A stretch of DNA of 64,000 bases from an uncultured Sphingomonadaceae bacterium (GCA_947503245.1 CANNCV010000001.1:619501-683500), one strand, 5' to 3'; counted from the first letter of the stretch, positions 8,275 to 17,479 are shown. The notes: a model not told the origin generated them from the letters alone. Made by a program: numbers and translations.

Positions 8275-9606
8275 ATGCTGCGTCTCTTAGCCCGCCTTCG
8301 CTTCCGATTGCTGCAATCCCATCCAGCGAAATTGCTGGTCTTGGGTTATGCCACCTATATGCTGATCGGCTGGATAATGCTGTCGCTGCCCGGTGCAACG
8401 CAGACGGCTGTTAGCGGGATGGATCATCTGTTTATTGCGGTATCAGCCGTATCGACAACCGGTCTGGTAACCATTGATCCAGGGGTCAGTTATAGCTTTT
8501 GGGGCCAATTGGTGATTGTGGCGCTGATCCAGATTGGCGGCATTGGCTATATGGCCTTTTCCAGCTTCATTATCTTATCGGCGGTTAATCCAGATTCGCG
8601 CCTGTGCATCAAAATTGCCCGTTCAACTTTCCAATTGCCTGAGGATTTTGAAGTGCGCAGTTTCTTGCGCCATGTCATTGTCTTTACATTGCTATGTGAA
8701 GCAATTGGCGCGGCATTGCTCTATATAGTGTTTAGCAATAATGGCGAGCCAGACGCGCTATGGAGCGCAATTTTTCATAGCATATCGGCGTTTTGTACGG
8801 CAGGCTTCAGCCTCAATAGCGACAGTTTTACCAGCTATGCAGGTGACACTACGGTAAATTTCATCATCGCATTTCTATGCTATTCCGGTTCAATCGGCTT
8901 TTTGGTGGTTAGCGATGTTTGGCGCGTGTTCACTGGGCAAAAAGCGCGATTGGGTTTTACCAGCAAGATTATCTTTCGCCTGACAGTCTTTTTGGCTGCG
9001 GCTGGAACGGCTTTATTCGCTCTTGTGGGTGAGTGGCCCGACCAAATGGCCAATTGGCAGATATTGCTGGCCAGTTTTTTCCAAGTGATGACCGCGCAAA
9101 CCACTGTAGGCTTCAACACCATGGCAATTGGCGAACTGGCTTTACCAATGGTGATGATCATCTACTTCTTGATGATCTTCGGCGCTTCTCCAGCAGGGAC
9201 GGCTGGTGGCTTGAAAAACACCACATTGGCTGTGCTGATCGGTATTGTCCGTTCGGTCACGCGGCAACGGCCAGATGTCACATTTTTGCGGCGCGTGATT
9301 CCAGCAGAAGTGCGCACCACCGCCATCGCAGCTTGCGCCATGTACATCTTCCTGCTTGGCACCGCGGTCTTTCTGCTCAGCATGACAGAGACCGCGATAT
9401 TCGAGACTATATTGTTCGAGGCCTTGTCAGCCATGGGCACGGTGGGCCTATCTATGGGACTGACAGGCGAGTTGAGCGAATTGGGCAAGCTGATCATCAT
9501 CGCACTGATGTTCGCTGGCCGGGTTGGCTTTGTGACCTTGGGCATTGCTGCGGCCACGCGCGATGATGACGGTATTTTGACCGATGACGAGGCTTTCGTA
9601 ATTTAG
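8275..9606 (+). CDS. TrkH/KtrB-family potassium transporter
   Basis: A 443-residue inner-membrane K+ uptake protein. Four pore-loop repeats with the conserved filter glycines can be read: AVSTTGLVTID (near residue 61), FCTAGFSLNS (near 180), TAQTTVGFNTM (near 277) and SAMGTVGLSMG (near 388), separated by hydrophobic pairs of helices. The length fits the KtrB/TrkG-like branch better than TrkH of E. coli (~480). Such channels need a cytoplasmic RCK partner (TrkA/KtrA), which is not in this window. It is divergent from fadD and ends 35 bases before the convergent hydrolase gene. Confidence 0.92.
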   Translation: MLRLLARLRFRLLQSHPAKLLVLGYATYMLIGWIMLSLPGATQTAVSGMDHLFIAVSAVSTTGLVTIDPGVSYSFWGQLVIVALIQIGGIGYMAFSSFIILSAVNPDSRLCIKIARSTFQLPEDFEVRSFLRHVIVFTLLCEAIGAALLYIVFSNNGEPDALWSAIFHSISAFCTAGFSLNSDSFTSYAGDTTVNFIIAFLCYSGSIGFLVVSDVWRVFTGQKARLGFTSKIIFRLTVFLAAAGTALFALVGEWPDQMANWQILLASFFQVMTAQTTVGFNTMAIGELALPMVMIIYFLMIFGASPAGTAGGLKNTTLAVLIGIVRSVTRQRPDVTFLRRVIPAEVRTTAIAACAMYIFLLGTAVFLLSMTETAIFETILFEALSAMGTVGLSMGLTGELSELGKLIIIALMFAGRVGFVTLGIAAATRDDDGILTDDEAFVI

Positions 9607-9641
9607 GCAGATCGCCCGCACATATAGATTGGCATATTAGC

Positions 9642-10766
9642 TTAGGCTGCGCTGAACCAACCAACACCATCACGGGTTTCGCATTGTGCGCGGCCGGTCC
9701 GCTCCAAATGGCGCAAATGGGCCATGGCTTCGCCTGCGGCCAATCCGTAGACGCTGTCGTCAATTGTCCTATCAAACAATAGGTCAAAACAGTCAGTGGC
9801 GCGCAATTCACGCTTGGCCAGTTCGGCCTCTAACGCATCCAGTCTTTGATGATGACCTTGCGCCAATATGTCGAGCCTGTGCTGAACGCCGGTAAAGGGG
9901 TAACCATGGGCTGGCAGCACCAGCATATCATCGGCCAAAGCGGCTTTAAATTTATCGATACTGGCCAGCCACTCGCCCAATGGATCGCTATCCGGTTCGG
10001 CATCCATCAATGAGACATTGGAAGTGATACGCGGCAAAATCTGGTCACCAGCAATGATGACGCCATTATGATGATCGACAAAGCTGCAATGTTCAGGTGT
10101 GTGTCCACCGCCAGTTATGGCGTGCCATTGGCGCTTGCCGACAGTAATAACATCGCCATCATTGATACGGCGATGGCTGATCGGCAGGCGCGATACGGCG
10201 CGCGCAAAATTGCCCCAGCCCTGCTTTGCAAATTTTGCCAGCCGCTCTTCGGAATAGCCATTAAATTTGCGCAGCGCGATGGCTTCTTTGGGCGGTGCGT
10301 CTTGAATATCTGATGTCAGCATCCGCGCCATCAGCCACTCGGTGCGGTTCATCCATATCTTGACCTTAAACTTGTTGGCCAGCCATCCTGCACAGCCAAT
10401 ATGATCGGGGTGAAAATGGGTGACCAATATACGGGTCAGCTCTTTGTCTTTTAACGGCCCTGCAAATAATGACTTCCAGCTATCAATTGCTGGCGGCATA
10501 AACAGGCCGGTATCGGCGATCGCATAGCCTTTTTCGACATCATTATCATCGCTCAGCAACCAGATATTGATATGGTTCAGATTGCCCGGCACGGGCAGGC
10601 GTGTCCAACCGATATCCGGCAAGAGCGGGAATATGGTGCCATATTCGGGTGCTTGCTCACCCAAAGGGTAGGTCAGCCCCTTAAATTCGGTAGGCTCAAA
10701 GCCATGGTCAGCCAAAAGCGTCCAATCCGGCTCGCCACTGGCTGTCTCAGGCGCTGTGCTGGCCAT
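9642..10766 (-). CDS. Metallo-beta-lactamase-fold hydrolase
   Basis: A 374-residue zinc-dependent hydrolase. The signature THFHPDHIGCAGWL sits near residue 118; further metal ligands are probably the His in GGGHTPEHCSF, the Asp in IIAGDQILP and the His in LPAHGYPF. The extended C-terminal helical region is typical of the MBL proteins that are often annotated as glyoxalase-II-like or lactonase-like; the substrate is unknown. Start chosen at ATG 10766, whose A is shared with the TGA of trcR (TGATG), indicating translational coupling; the track extends one TTG codon further. Confidence 0.88.
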   Translation of the reverse strand: MASTAPETASGEPDWTLLADHGFEPTEFKGLTYPLGEQAPEYGTIFPLLPDIGWTRLPVPGNLNHINIWLLSDDNDVEKGYAIADTGLFMPPAIDSWKSLFAGPLKDKELTRILVTHFHPDHIGCAGWLANKFKVKIWMNRTEWLMARMLTSDIQDAPPKEAIALRKFNGYSEERLAKFAKQGWGNFARAVSRLPISHRRINDGDVITVGKRQWHAITGGGHTPEHCSFVDHHNGVIIAGDQILPRITSNVSLMDAEPDSDPLGEWLASIDKFKAALADDMLVLPAHGYPFTGVQHRLDILAQGHHQRLDALEAELAKRELRATDCFDLLFDRTIDDSVYGLAAGEAMAHLRHLERTGRAQCETRDGVGWFSAA

Positions 10767-11482
10767 CAATTTTCAGGGTTGCTGCCCAGCGGTTCACCAC
10801 CCAGCAACTTGGCTGTCATGGCTTCTTCTTCAGCTTGTTTTAGAGCATCTTCTGCGGCCTGACGTTCGGCGGCGCGCTCTGCTTGTAATTGCTCGATCAT
10901 CGCAGCGCGATCACCGCCAAGGCGGCTATCTTCATTATCGCTGGTGGCAATGCCAGCACGCTTAGCGGCTTTCGCTACAACAGCATCCAGATCACGCTGG
11001 CTGCAAAGGCCGAGTGTTACAGGGTCTTTGGGTTGAATATTGGCGATGTTCCAATGACTGCGATCACGAATAGCGTTGATGGTGTTGCGCGTGGTACCGA
11101 TCAGCTTGCTGATCTGACCATCGGAGATTTCCGGGTGATTGCGCAGCAACCATGCGATGCCATCAGGCTTATCCTGCCGCTTGGAAACAGGTGTATAGCG
11201 CGGGCCTTTGGTCCGGTGCTTTTGCTCGGGCCCTTTGGCGATGATGAGGCTATAATCTGGATCGGCCTGACCTTTGTCTAGCTCTTCCTGCGTTAGCTCG
11301 CCAGCCTGAATCGGGTCGCGCCCTGTATATTTGGAGCTAGCCAGATCATCCGCCATCGCCTGCACTTCCAGAATGTGCAAACCGCAAAATTCCGCAATTT
11401 GTTCAAAGCTAAGACCCGTATTGTCCACCAGCCATGAAGCGGTGGCGTGCGGCATAAGCGGCTTTACACTTGTATCGGCCAT
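10766..11482 (-). CDS. trcR: Cell-cycle transcriptional regulator TrcR (DUF1013)
   Basis: A 238-residue protein of the alphaproteobacterial DUF1013 family, named TrcR in Caulobacter-type annotation. Typical features are the N-terminal PHATASWLVDNTGLSFEQIAEFCGLH, the central PDYSLIIAKGPEQKHRTKGPRYTPVSKRQDKPDGIAWLLRNHPEISDGQISKLIGTTRNTI, which looks like a helix-turn-helix, and a charged, probably coiled C-terminal tail. The family is implicated in cell-cycle transcription together with RNA polymerase; details here are inference. A good ribosome site (AGGAG, ten bases) precedes ATG 11482. Coupled to the downstream hydrolase. Confidence 0.9.
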   Translation of the reverse strand: MADTSVKPLMPHATASWLVDNTGLSFEQIAEFCGLHILEVQAMADDLASSKYTGRDPIQAGELTQEELDKGQADPDYSLIIAKGPEQKHRTKGPRYTPVSKRQDKPDGIAWLLRNHPEISDGQISKLIGTTRNTINAIRDRSHWNIANIQPKDPVTLGLCSQRDLDAVVAKAAKRAGIATSDNEDSRLGGDRAAMIEQLQAERAAERQAAEDALKQAEEEAMTAKLLGGEPLGSNPEN

Positions 11483-11515
11483 GATCTGTTTTCTCCTGTC
11501 AGCCGGATGTTGCTA

Positions 11516-11698
11516 TCATGGCATGATGTCATCAAGCCGCGCTGCATCCGGGATATGCAAATAATAATGGCCACCCCATGCAGGGCGGCCTTCATCCTCT
11601 CGGTACGCTTTTTTTCCGTCATCGGCAAGACTTGTTGCACATGGCACGAACTTCTTACCGATTTTGCCATGAGATAGTGCAGACAAAAGCGATTGCAC
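11516..11698 (-). CDS. Possible small protein upstream of trcR
   Basis: A 60-residue reading frame starting at GTG, with protein-like composition (KFVPCATSLADDGKKAY, RPAWGGHYYLHIPDAARLDD) and codon use like its neighbours. It lies 33 bases upstream of trcR on the same strand. Against it: no strong ribosome site and no ATG. I do not recognise the sequence. Two other frames over the same stretch look like noise. Confidence 0.33.
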   Translation of the reverse strand: MQSLLSALSHGKIGKKFVPCATSLADDGKKAYREDEGRPAWGGHYYLHIPDAARLDDIMP

Positions 11699-11776
11699 CT
11701 GTGTCGTAACGCTATCGTTTCGGTTTAAGCAATCGTCAAGAATTTGCGAATAACTTGATTGTATCAGGAGGAGATG

Positions 11777-12514
11777 ATGAAGAATATCATGATGATCAAA
11801 CGCATTATTGCGGTTCTATTGGGCAGTTTGCTTCTGACAGGGTGTTTTGGCAGCAAAGAGCAGGAATATATCGTTAAAAAACCAGCTTCTCAGCTCTATC
11901 AGATCATTTCCAGTCTTGAACTTAATGGCTCGGCACTTGGTTCCTATGCGGATGCGGCCAATACCATCACGGTTACGCGCGTCAATAATGAGTCCGTCAC
12001 TTACAAGTTCACGTCCGAGGAAGATCAGGATGGTGCGACAATCGCATTCCGGTTTCAGCCTTCGACAGATGGCAAAGCGACCAAGGTGCTGGTGACCTAT
12101 GATATCCCAACCGTCAGTGTTGGTGACGGCAAATCACTGGGCAAATCGGCGGGTGAATATTTTGTTGTGCCGACCCTTGTGCGCAAAGCTTTTAAAAAGG
12201 ATTTGAAAAAGCTCTTCAAAGCGATTGAGGAAAGCAAGCCACACCGCCAATCTGCGCGCGAACTGAATCTTGCCTTTCATGCGGTCAGTTTGGTGACAAA
12301 CCCTAAGAAAATGCGGTCACTCGTGGAATCTGATTCTTCACGCTATGCGGTGTTGAACAATAATTTCCGTGATGATGGCGGGCGTGACTATGCTGGTTCA
12401 TCCACCAATATTGATGCGGCGAGCAAGGGAGGTTGGGCCACGGACAATGCACGGCCAATGAGCGATGCTAAGCCGATGACTGATACGGATAATACCGAAT
12501 TCAGCACGTGGTAA
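11777..12514 (+). CDS. Lipoprotein of unknown function
   Basis: A 245-residue protein with a lipoprotein signal: charged start (KNIMMIKR), hydrophobic IIAVLLGSLLL and lipobox LTGC, so it is probably anchored in the outer membrane or at the periplasmic face. The mature domain mixes beta-rich stretches (NTITVTRVNNESVTYKFTSE, ATIAFRFQPS) with a lysine-rich helix (AFKKDLKKLFKAIEES). The C-terminus is low-complexity and Asp/Thr rich. AGGAGG at 11766-11771 lies five bases before ATG 11777, which decides the start over the TTG in the track. Unrecognised family. Confidence 0.78.
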   Translation: MKNIMMIKRIIAVLLGSLLLTGCFGSKEQEYIVKKPASQLYQIISSLELNGSALGSYADAANTITVTRVNNESVTYKFTSEEDQDGATIAFRFQPSTDGKATKVLVTYDIPTVSVGDGKSLGKSAGEYFVVPTLVRKAFKKDLKKLFKAIEESKPHRQSARELNLAFHAVSLVTNPKKMRSLVESDSSRYAVLNNNFRDDGGRDYAGSSTNIDAASKGGWATDNARPMSDAKPMTDTDNTEFSTW

Positions 12515-12549
12515 GCGCTAGTCTTAACAGTCTTTTCGCCCTAGCGCTT
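12513..12549. terminator. Hairpin between convergent genes
   Basis: AAGCGCTAG and CTAGCGCTT form a perfect nine-base stem around a 19-base loop, overlapping both stop-codon regions. It sits exactly between two convergent genes, as a shared terminator would, although neither side has a long T run. Confidence 0.5.
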
Positions 12550-13583
12550 TAGTCGCCAGCCACTTTCAACACTATCTTGCCGATATGTGCGCCAGATTCC
12601 ATATGCTGATGGGCGTCTGCAGCCTGATCCAGCGGAAAGACTGTATCAACCGCTGGAGCCAATGCCCCTGCATTGACCATCGGCCAGACAATATTGTGAA
12701 TCTCATCAGCCAATAAGGCTTTAAATTCACCGCTGCGCGCTCTCAATGTTGATCCAGTGAGCACGAGCCGTTTGCGCATAATCTCAACCATGGAGATTTC
12801 CGCTGTCAGCCCACCTTGTACGGCAATGGTCACATGGCGACCATCTTCTGCAAGGCAAGACATGTTGCGCGGCACATAGTCGCCAGCCACCATGTCGATG
12901 ACAATATTGACCCCTCCGCCATTGGTCAGCCGTTCAACCTCAGCGACAAAGTCCTGCGTCTTGTAATTAATAGCCACATCAGCGCCAGCATGGAGAGCCG
13001 CAGCGCATTTCTCATCCGAACCGCATGTCACATAAATGGTCATATCGAACAATTTGGCTAATTTAATCGCCATCATGCCGATGCCGCTGGTGCCGCCATG
13101 GACCAAGACGCTTTCGCCTTTGCGGGCATAGGCGCGCTCAAACAGATTGTGCCAGACGGTAAACAATGTTTCAGGCAAGGCTGCCGCAGATGACATATCC
13201 AATATTTCAGGCACAGGCAGGCAATGGCGATAGTCGGCACAGCAATATTCTGCATAGCCGCCGCCTGCGACCAGAGCGCATATTTTCTGGCCTATCATCT
13301 CGACTGGAACATTCTTGCCCGCTGCCACAACGGTGCCGGATATTTCCAGTCCGAAGATTGTCGGCGCACCGGCCGGCGGTGGATAAAAGCCTTTGCGTTG
13401 GATAATATCGGGGCGATTTACTCCGGCATAGGCAACAGCAATCAGCAGATCATCATCGCCAGGTGTTGGCACTTTATGCTGGCCCAATATCAATGCATCG
13501 GGGCCACCAGGCTGCGGCGCATCGACGGCGCGCATCATGTCCGGAATATCGCCGTCTCGTCTAGGATCTGTATCAGCCATCAT
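12549..13583 (-). CDS. NAD(P)H quinone oxidoreductase, PIG3-like medium-chain reductase
   Basis: A 344-residue zinc-independent member of the medium-chain dehydrogenase/reductase superfamily. Motifs: AYAGVNRPDIIQRKGFYPPPAGAP near residue 50 and GLEISGTVVAAG, the Rossmann glycine motif VHGGTSGIGMMAIKLAK near 145-160, and the C-terminal GAHIGKIVLKVAGD. YPPPxGAP and SGIGTxAIQL-type motifs match the TP53I3 (PIG3)-like quinone oxidoreductases, which use NADPH. Start: the track begins at GTG 13622; ATG 13583 (followed by a second ATG) matches the usual N-terminus better. Divergent from the DUF1192 gene. Confidence 0.88.
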   Translation of the reverse strand: MMADTDPRRDGDIPDMMRAVDAPQPGGPDALILGQHKVPTPGDDDLLIAVAYAGVNRPDIIQRKGFYPPPAGAPTIFGLEISGTVVAAGKNVPVEMIGQKICALVAGGGYAEYCCADYRHCLPVPEILDMSSAAALPETLFTVWHNLFERAYARKGESVLVHGGTSGIGMMAIKLAKLFDMTIYVTCGSDEKCAAALHAGADVAINYKTQDFVAEVERLTNGGGVNIVIDMVAGDYVPRNMSCLAEDGRHVTIAVQGGLTAEISMVEIMRKRLVLTGSTLRARSGEFKALLADEIHNIVWPMVNAGALAPAVDTVFPLDQAADAHQHMESGAHIGKIVLKVAGD

Positions 13584-13693
13584 ATTGCCCACTGCGCCCC
13601 CTCTATATCGTGGCTTTAGCACGATTACGCTATTTTGTTATTTTTGCGGAATAGTTTATTGACAGCTTGCAGCAACAGGTCAACATTAACGCC

Positions 13694-13912
13694 ATGGATG
13701 AAGACGATTTTACTACCGGATTTACCGCCGCAAAGGGCGATGATGTGCTGGCACAATTGGCAAAGACTGACCTTGATCCGCTGTCAATTGATGAACTGAA
13801 TGAACGGGTTGCTGCGCTAAAAGCTGAAATCACGCGATGTGAAGCGCATCGTGACAATGCATCAAGCCACCGCCTCGCCGCCGAAGCGCTTTTTGGCAAT
13901 AAGAAAAGCTAA
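13694..13912 (+). CDS. DUF1192 small protein
   Basis: A 72-residue acidic protein whose LDPLSIDELNERVAALKAEITRCE segment is the hallmark of the alphaproteobacterial DUF1192 family, followed by a short helix and AEALFGNKKS. It is probably a short coiled-coil protein; its function is unknown. Start taken at ATG 13694 (MDEDDF) rather than the upstream TTG-type start of the track, since homologues begin with an acidic Met-Asp/Glu run. It stands between a divergent oxidoreductase and clpA. Confidence 0.82.
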   Translation: MDEDDFTTGFTAAKGDDVLAQLAKTDLDPLSIDELNERVAALKAEITRCEAHRDNASSHRLAAEALFGNKKS

Positions 13913-14125
13913 TTGTGCCGGGCACCATCGCAAAGTTTCAAAAGCCACCTATATATTATTGAGACGCTGGTAACCTCAAACATTTGGGTATCAGGTAAAT
14001 CTATTATGTTATTTGCCGTGAGAACACAGGTTACGGCAAAACTGCGTCAAAATTGTTTTTGGCCTTGCAAAATACCGAATTTATGCGCTGATTAGCCATA
14101 GTGAATCGAAAGAGAAAACGAGAAT

Positions 14126-16447
14126 ATGCCTTCATTTACAGAATCGCTGGAAAAAACCATCCATCTGGCATTGCACAATGCCAAGGAGCGGCGCCACGAA
14201 TATGCCACGTTGGAGCATTTGCTGCTCGCGCTGGTCAGTGATGAAGATGCATCCGAAGTGATGCGTGCATGCGGCGTCGATCTGGAAGAGCTGAATGACA
14301 CTTTAGTGCATTATCTCGACCGTGAGTTGGAATCGCTGAAAGTCGATCAGGATGTAGAGCCCGCGCCGACATCGGTTTTTCAGCGTGTTGTGCAACGCGC
14401 CTTGCTGCATGTCCAAAGCTCTAATCGCGATGTTGTTACAGGCGCCAATGTATTGGTGGCCCTGTTTTCAGAGCGGGAAAGCTATGCCGTATATTTTCTG
14501 CAGCAACAGGATATGAGCCGTCTCGACGCCGTTAGCTATATTAGCCACGGCATTGGCAAGGGTGGGCAGGCCGGCAGTGCAACACCGCCCGAAGGCGCAG
14601 AAGATCAAGCGGAAGCCGCAAAAGGCGATGGCAAGAGCAAGAAAGAAAGTGCGCTTGACCAATTCACCGTCAATCTGAACAAAAAGGCCGAGGACGGTAA
14701 AATCGATCCGTTGATTGGCCGCGGTCCGGAAGTGGATCGCACTGTACAGATCCTGTGCCGCAGGTCGAAAAACAATCCGCTTTATGTTGGTGATCCAGGG
14801 GTCGGCAAGACAGCCATTGCCGAAGGTTTGGCCCGCAAAATCATTGAAGGTGACGTCCCTGAAGTATTGCTGGAGGCTGTGATCTACTCTCTCGACATGG
14901 GCGCTCTGCTGGCAGGTACACGTTATCGCGGCGATTTTGAGGAGCGGCTTAAGCAAGTTGTATCCGAGCTGGAAAAATTGCCGCATGCTGTTCTGTTCAT
15001 TGACGAGATTCATACCGTGATTGGTGCGGGCGCCACCTCTGGCGGTGCCATGGATGCTTCCAACTTGTTGAAACCGGCTTTGTCCGGCGGTTCTATCCGC
15101 TGCATCGGCTCGACCACCTATAAGGAATTTCGCAACCATTTTGAGAAAGACCGGGCTTTGCTCCGGCGCTTCCAGAAAATCGACGTGGCGGAACCAAGCA
15201 TTGATGACACCATCAAGATTTTGCGCGGCTTGCGTTCGGCCTTTGAAGACCATCATAAGGTCAAATATACGCCTGATGCCCTGAAAACCGCAGTGGAGAT
15301 GTCGGCGCGCTATATCAATGACCGCAAACTACCGGATAAGGCGATTGACGTGATTGATGAGGTCGGCGCGATGCAGATGCTGATGCCGCCTTCTCGTCGC
15401 CGCAAAACCATTACTGCGCGCGAAATTGAGGCTGTGATTGCGACCATGGCGCGGATACCGCCCAAATCTGTATCAAAAGATGATCGCAAGCAATTGGAAC
15501 ATCTTGAGCGTGACCTAAAGCATGTTGTGTTCGGGCAGGATATTGCGATCAGCAAATTGTCGAGCGCTATCAAATTGTCACGGGCTGGCTTGCGCGAGCC
15601 GGAAAAACCAATTGGCAATTATCTCTTTAGCGGTCCAACAGGTGTCGGCAAAACAGAGGTGGCTCGCCAATTGGCAAGTGTCATGGGCATTCCGCTTCAG
15701 CGTTTTGACATGTCAGAATATATGGAGCGTCATTCGATCAGCCGGTTGATCGGCGCGCCTCCAGGCTATGTTGGCTATGATCAAGGTGGTCTGCTTACTG
15801 ATGCTGTCGATCAAAACCCACATTGTGTGCTGTTGCTCGATGAAATTGAGAAGGCGCACCCTGATCTGTTCAACGTGCTGCTGCAAGTCATGGACAATGG
15901 CAAGCTGACCGACCATCATGGCAAGACCGTTGATTTTCGCAACGTGGTGCTGATCATGACCACCAATGCTGGTGCCGCCGATATGGCGCGTGAAGGCATT
16001 GGCTTCGGTAATAATGACCGTGAAGATGTGCAGGAAGATGCCGTGAAGAAAATGTTCACGCCAGAATTCCGCAACCGTCTCGACGCGATTGTTCCGTTCA
16101 CCTATTTGTCACCAGAGGTTGTTGCTCGGGTCGTTGATAAGTTTATCTTGCAACTGGAGCTGCAATTGGCTGATCAAAATGTGCATATTCAGCTAGATGC
16201 TGATGCACGGGCATGGCTCGCTGAAAAAGGCTATGATAAACTCTTTGGTGCCCGTCCCATGGGGCGTCTCATCCAAGAGAAGATCAAGCAGCCTTTGGCG
16301 GAAGAGCTATTGTTCGGCAAATTGGCGCAAGGCGGCGAAGTCTCTGTGCATATGAAAGACAAGCAGATGGCGTTTGAAATCACCGCTGCACCGCCGCGCG
16401 GTTCTGGCAAAAAGCCGAAAAAGAAAGTCCCTGCCAAGAAGGGCTAG
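14126..16447 (+). CDS. clpA: Clp protease ATP-binding subunit ClpA
   Basis: A 773-residue AAA+ unfoldase that feeds substrates to ClpP. Order: N-domain (1-145) starting MPSFTESLEKTIHLA with the ClpS-binding fold, D1 with Walker A GDPGVGKTAI and Walker B VLFIDEIHT, then D2 with GPTGVGKTEV and CVLLLDEIEKAH. The ClpP-contacting loop appears as GIGFGNN near residue 630, distinguishing ClpA from ClpB, as does the missing middle coiled coil. The C-terminal tail is lysine rich (KKPKKKVPAKK). The adaptor clpS, which often precedes clpA, is not in the 213 bases upstream. A strong terminator follows. Confidence 0.96.
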   Translation: MPSFTESLEKTIHLALHNAKERRHEYATLEHLLLALVSDEDASEVMRACGVDLEELNDTLVHYLDRELESLKVDQDVEPAPTSVFQRVVQRALLHVQSSNRDVVTGANVLVALFSERESYAVYFLQQQDMSRLDAVSYISHGIGKGGQAGSATPPEGAEDQAEAAKGDGKSKKESALDQFTVNLNKKAEDGKIDPLIGRGPEVDRTVQILCRRSKNNPLYVGDPGVGKTAIAEGLARKIIEGDVPEVLLEAVIYSLDMGALLAGTRYRGDFEERLKQVVSELEKLPHAVLFIDEIHTVIGAGATSGGAMDASNLLKPALSGGSIRCIGSTTYKEFRNHFEKDRALLRRFQKIDVAEPSIDDTIKILRGLRSAFEDHHKVKYTPDALKTAVEMSARYINDRKLPDKAIDVIDEVGAMQMLMPPSRRRKTITAREIEAVIATMARIPPKSVSKDDRKQLEHLERDLKHVVFGQDIAISKLSSAIKLSRAGLREPEKPIGNYLFSGPTGVGKTEVARQLASVMGIPLQRFDMSEYMERHSISRLIGAPPGYVGYDQGGLLTDAVDQNPHCVLLLDEIEKAHPDLFNVLLQVMDNGKLTDHHGKTVDFRNVVLIMTTNAGAADMAREGIGFGNNDREDVQEDAVKKMFTPEFRNRLDAIVPFTYLSPEVVARVVDKFILQLELQLADQNVHIQLDADARAWLAEKGYDKLFGARPMGRLIQEKIKQPLAEELLFGKLAQGGEVSVHMKDKQMAFEITAAPPRGSGKKPKKKVPAKKG

Positions 16448-16482
16448 GTGACAGGAACATCATGGCCTTTGGGCAAGCATAG

Positions 16483-16517
16483 AGGCAGGGACTGGAAAGT
16501 CTTTGCCTTTTTGTTTG
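16483..16517 (+). terminator. Rho-independent terminator after clpA
   Basis: AGGCAGGGACT and AGTCTTTGCCT form an eleven-pair stem (two G-U pairs) around the loop GGAA, followed by TTTTGTTTG. Confidence 0.8.
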
Positions 16518-16660
16518 TCAGTTCCTCATTTTTATGGATCAGGCTGGCTTGACAGTTTGTGTGTCAAAAAAATTAGATTTTTGATATAAAGCTGCTTGCT
16601 TTTGTACGTTAAGCAGTTGTAACAATAGCACAAACATATGGTCAGAATGTCGAGGAAGCC

Positions 16661-17059
16661 ATGAAATCTGTGACGTATATCAGCACGGCCAAAGAAATTT
16701 TTGATAACGCCGCATTGGATACCTTGCTCTTACAATGCCGCGCTTTTAATGGCAAAAATGATATTACGGGATGCTTGGTCTATAACGGAATAAACTTTCT
16801 GCAATTGATTGAAGGCCCTGAAAGCTCGATTGATTCCTGCATGGCGCGGATTATTGCTGACGACCGCCATAGCGGCGTTGTTGGTATCCGCAGTGAGACG
16901 ATTGGCGTAAGGGAATTCCCTAGCTGGACCATGGCAGGGCGGTTATATCCCGATTCAAAAGGCCAAACCAGTGTTGGCATTATTGATGAAGTTTTGCAGG
17001 GTGCGCGCTCCCAGACACGGGCAATTTTCTCAAGCTTCACAACTTTGAAAGCGGCCTGA
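16661..17059 (+). CDS. BLUF-domain blue-light photoreceptor, stand-alone
   Basis: A 132-residue protein that is a single FAD-binding BLUF domain with a short C-terminal helix. The flavin-switch residues are at the canonical spacing: Tyr6 (TYIS), Asn30 (FNGKND), Gln48 (FLQLIEG); also DITGCLVY, the basic DDRHSGVVGI and FPSWTM near residue 90 with its Trp and Met. BLUF domains use FAD and a Tyr-Gln hydrogen-bond switch to sense blue light and usually act through partner proteins when short. No output domain is fused and no obvious partner is adjacent (clpA upstream, erpA downstream). Expression and partner are unknown. Confidence 0.93.
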   Translation: MKSVTYISTAKEIFDNAALDTLLLQCRAFNGKNDITGCLVYNGINFLQLIEGPESSIDSCMARIIADDRHSGVVGIRSETIGVREFPSWTMAGRLYPDSKGQTSVGIIDEVLQGARSQTRAIFSSFTTLKAA

Positions 17060-17107
17060 TCCGTATCATACCTTGAGAGTTACGCCGCTTAGGCTTATAT
17101 ATTTCTC

Positions 17108-17434
17108 ATGAGTGACATCCAACTTCTCCCGGGCGCAGCCAAACGTGTTACACAAATTGCTGAAAAGCTCGGCAAACAAGCCATGCTGCGTCTGTCTGTA
17201 GAGGGCGGCGGTTGTAGCGGCTTTCAATATCGTTTTGGCTTGGCCGATTCGATTGAAGATGACGATAAAGTTGCCGAATGCGACGGTGTTAAGCTTGTGG
17301 TTGATGAAATCAGCCTCGATCTGGTGCGCGGTGCAGCGGTTGATTTTGTCGAAAGCCTAGGCGGCGCATCTTTTCAGGTAACCAATCCCAATGCTGCCTC
17401 TGGTTGCGGCTGTGGCTCCAGCTTTTCCGTCTAA
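17108..17434 (+). CDS. erpA: A-type iron-sulfur carrier, ErpA/IscA family
   Basis: A 108-residue HesB/IscA-fold protein that delivers Fe-S clusters to apoproteins. The three conserved cysteines are present: Cys in GGGCSGFQY near residue 36 and the C-terminal CGCGSSF pair near 101-103. VDEISLDLVRGAAVDFVESLGGASFQVTNPNAASGCGCGSSF matches ErpA-type carriers, which suit respiratory and isoprenoid enzymes; IscA or SufA cannot be excluded. Located alone, not inside an isc or suf cluster, as is usual for erpA. Start ATG 17108. Confidence 0.92.
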   Translation: MSDIQLLPGAAKRVTQIAEKLGKQAMLRLSVEGGGCSGFQYRFGLADSIEDDDKVAECDGVKLVVDEISLDLVRGAAVDFVESLGGASFQVTNPNAASGCGCGSSFSV

Positions 17435-17479
17435 ACGCTTTTCTGTCTAAACAATGCTGCGCCGCATATGGCCGCACCA

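Noticed and set aside
14468-15256. 262-residue minus-strand ORF
   Set aside because: Lies entirely antisense to the AAA+ core of clpA, which has unmistakable motifs; composition is that of a shadow frame.
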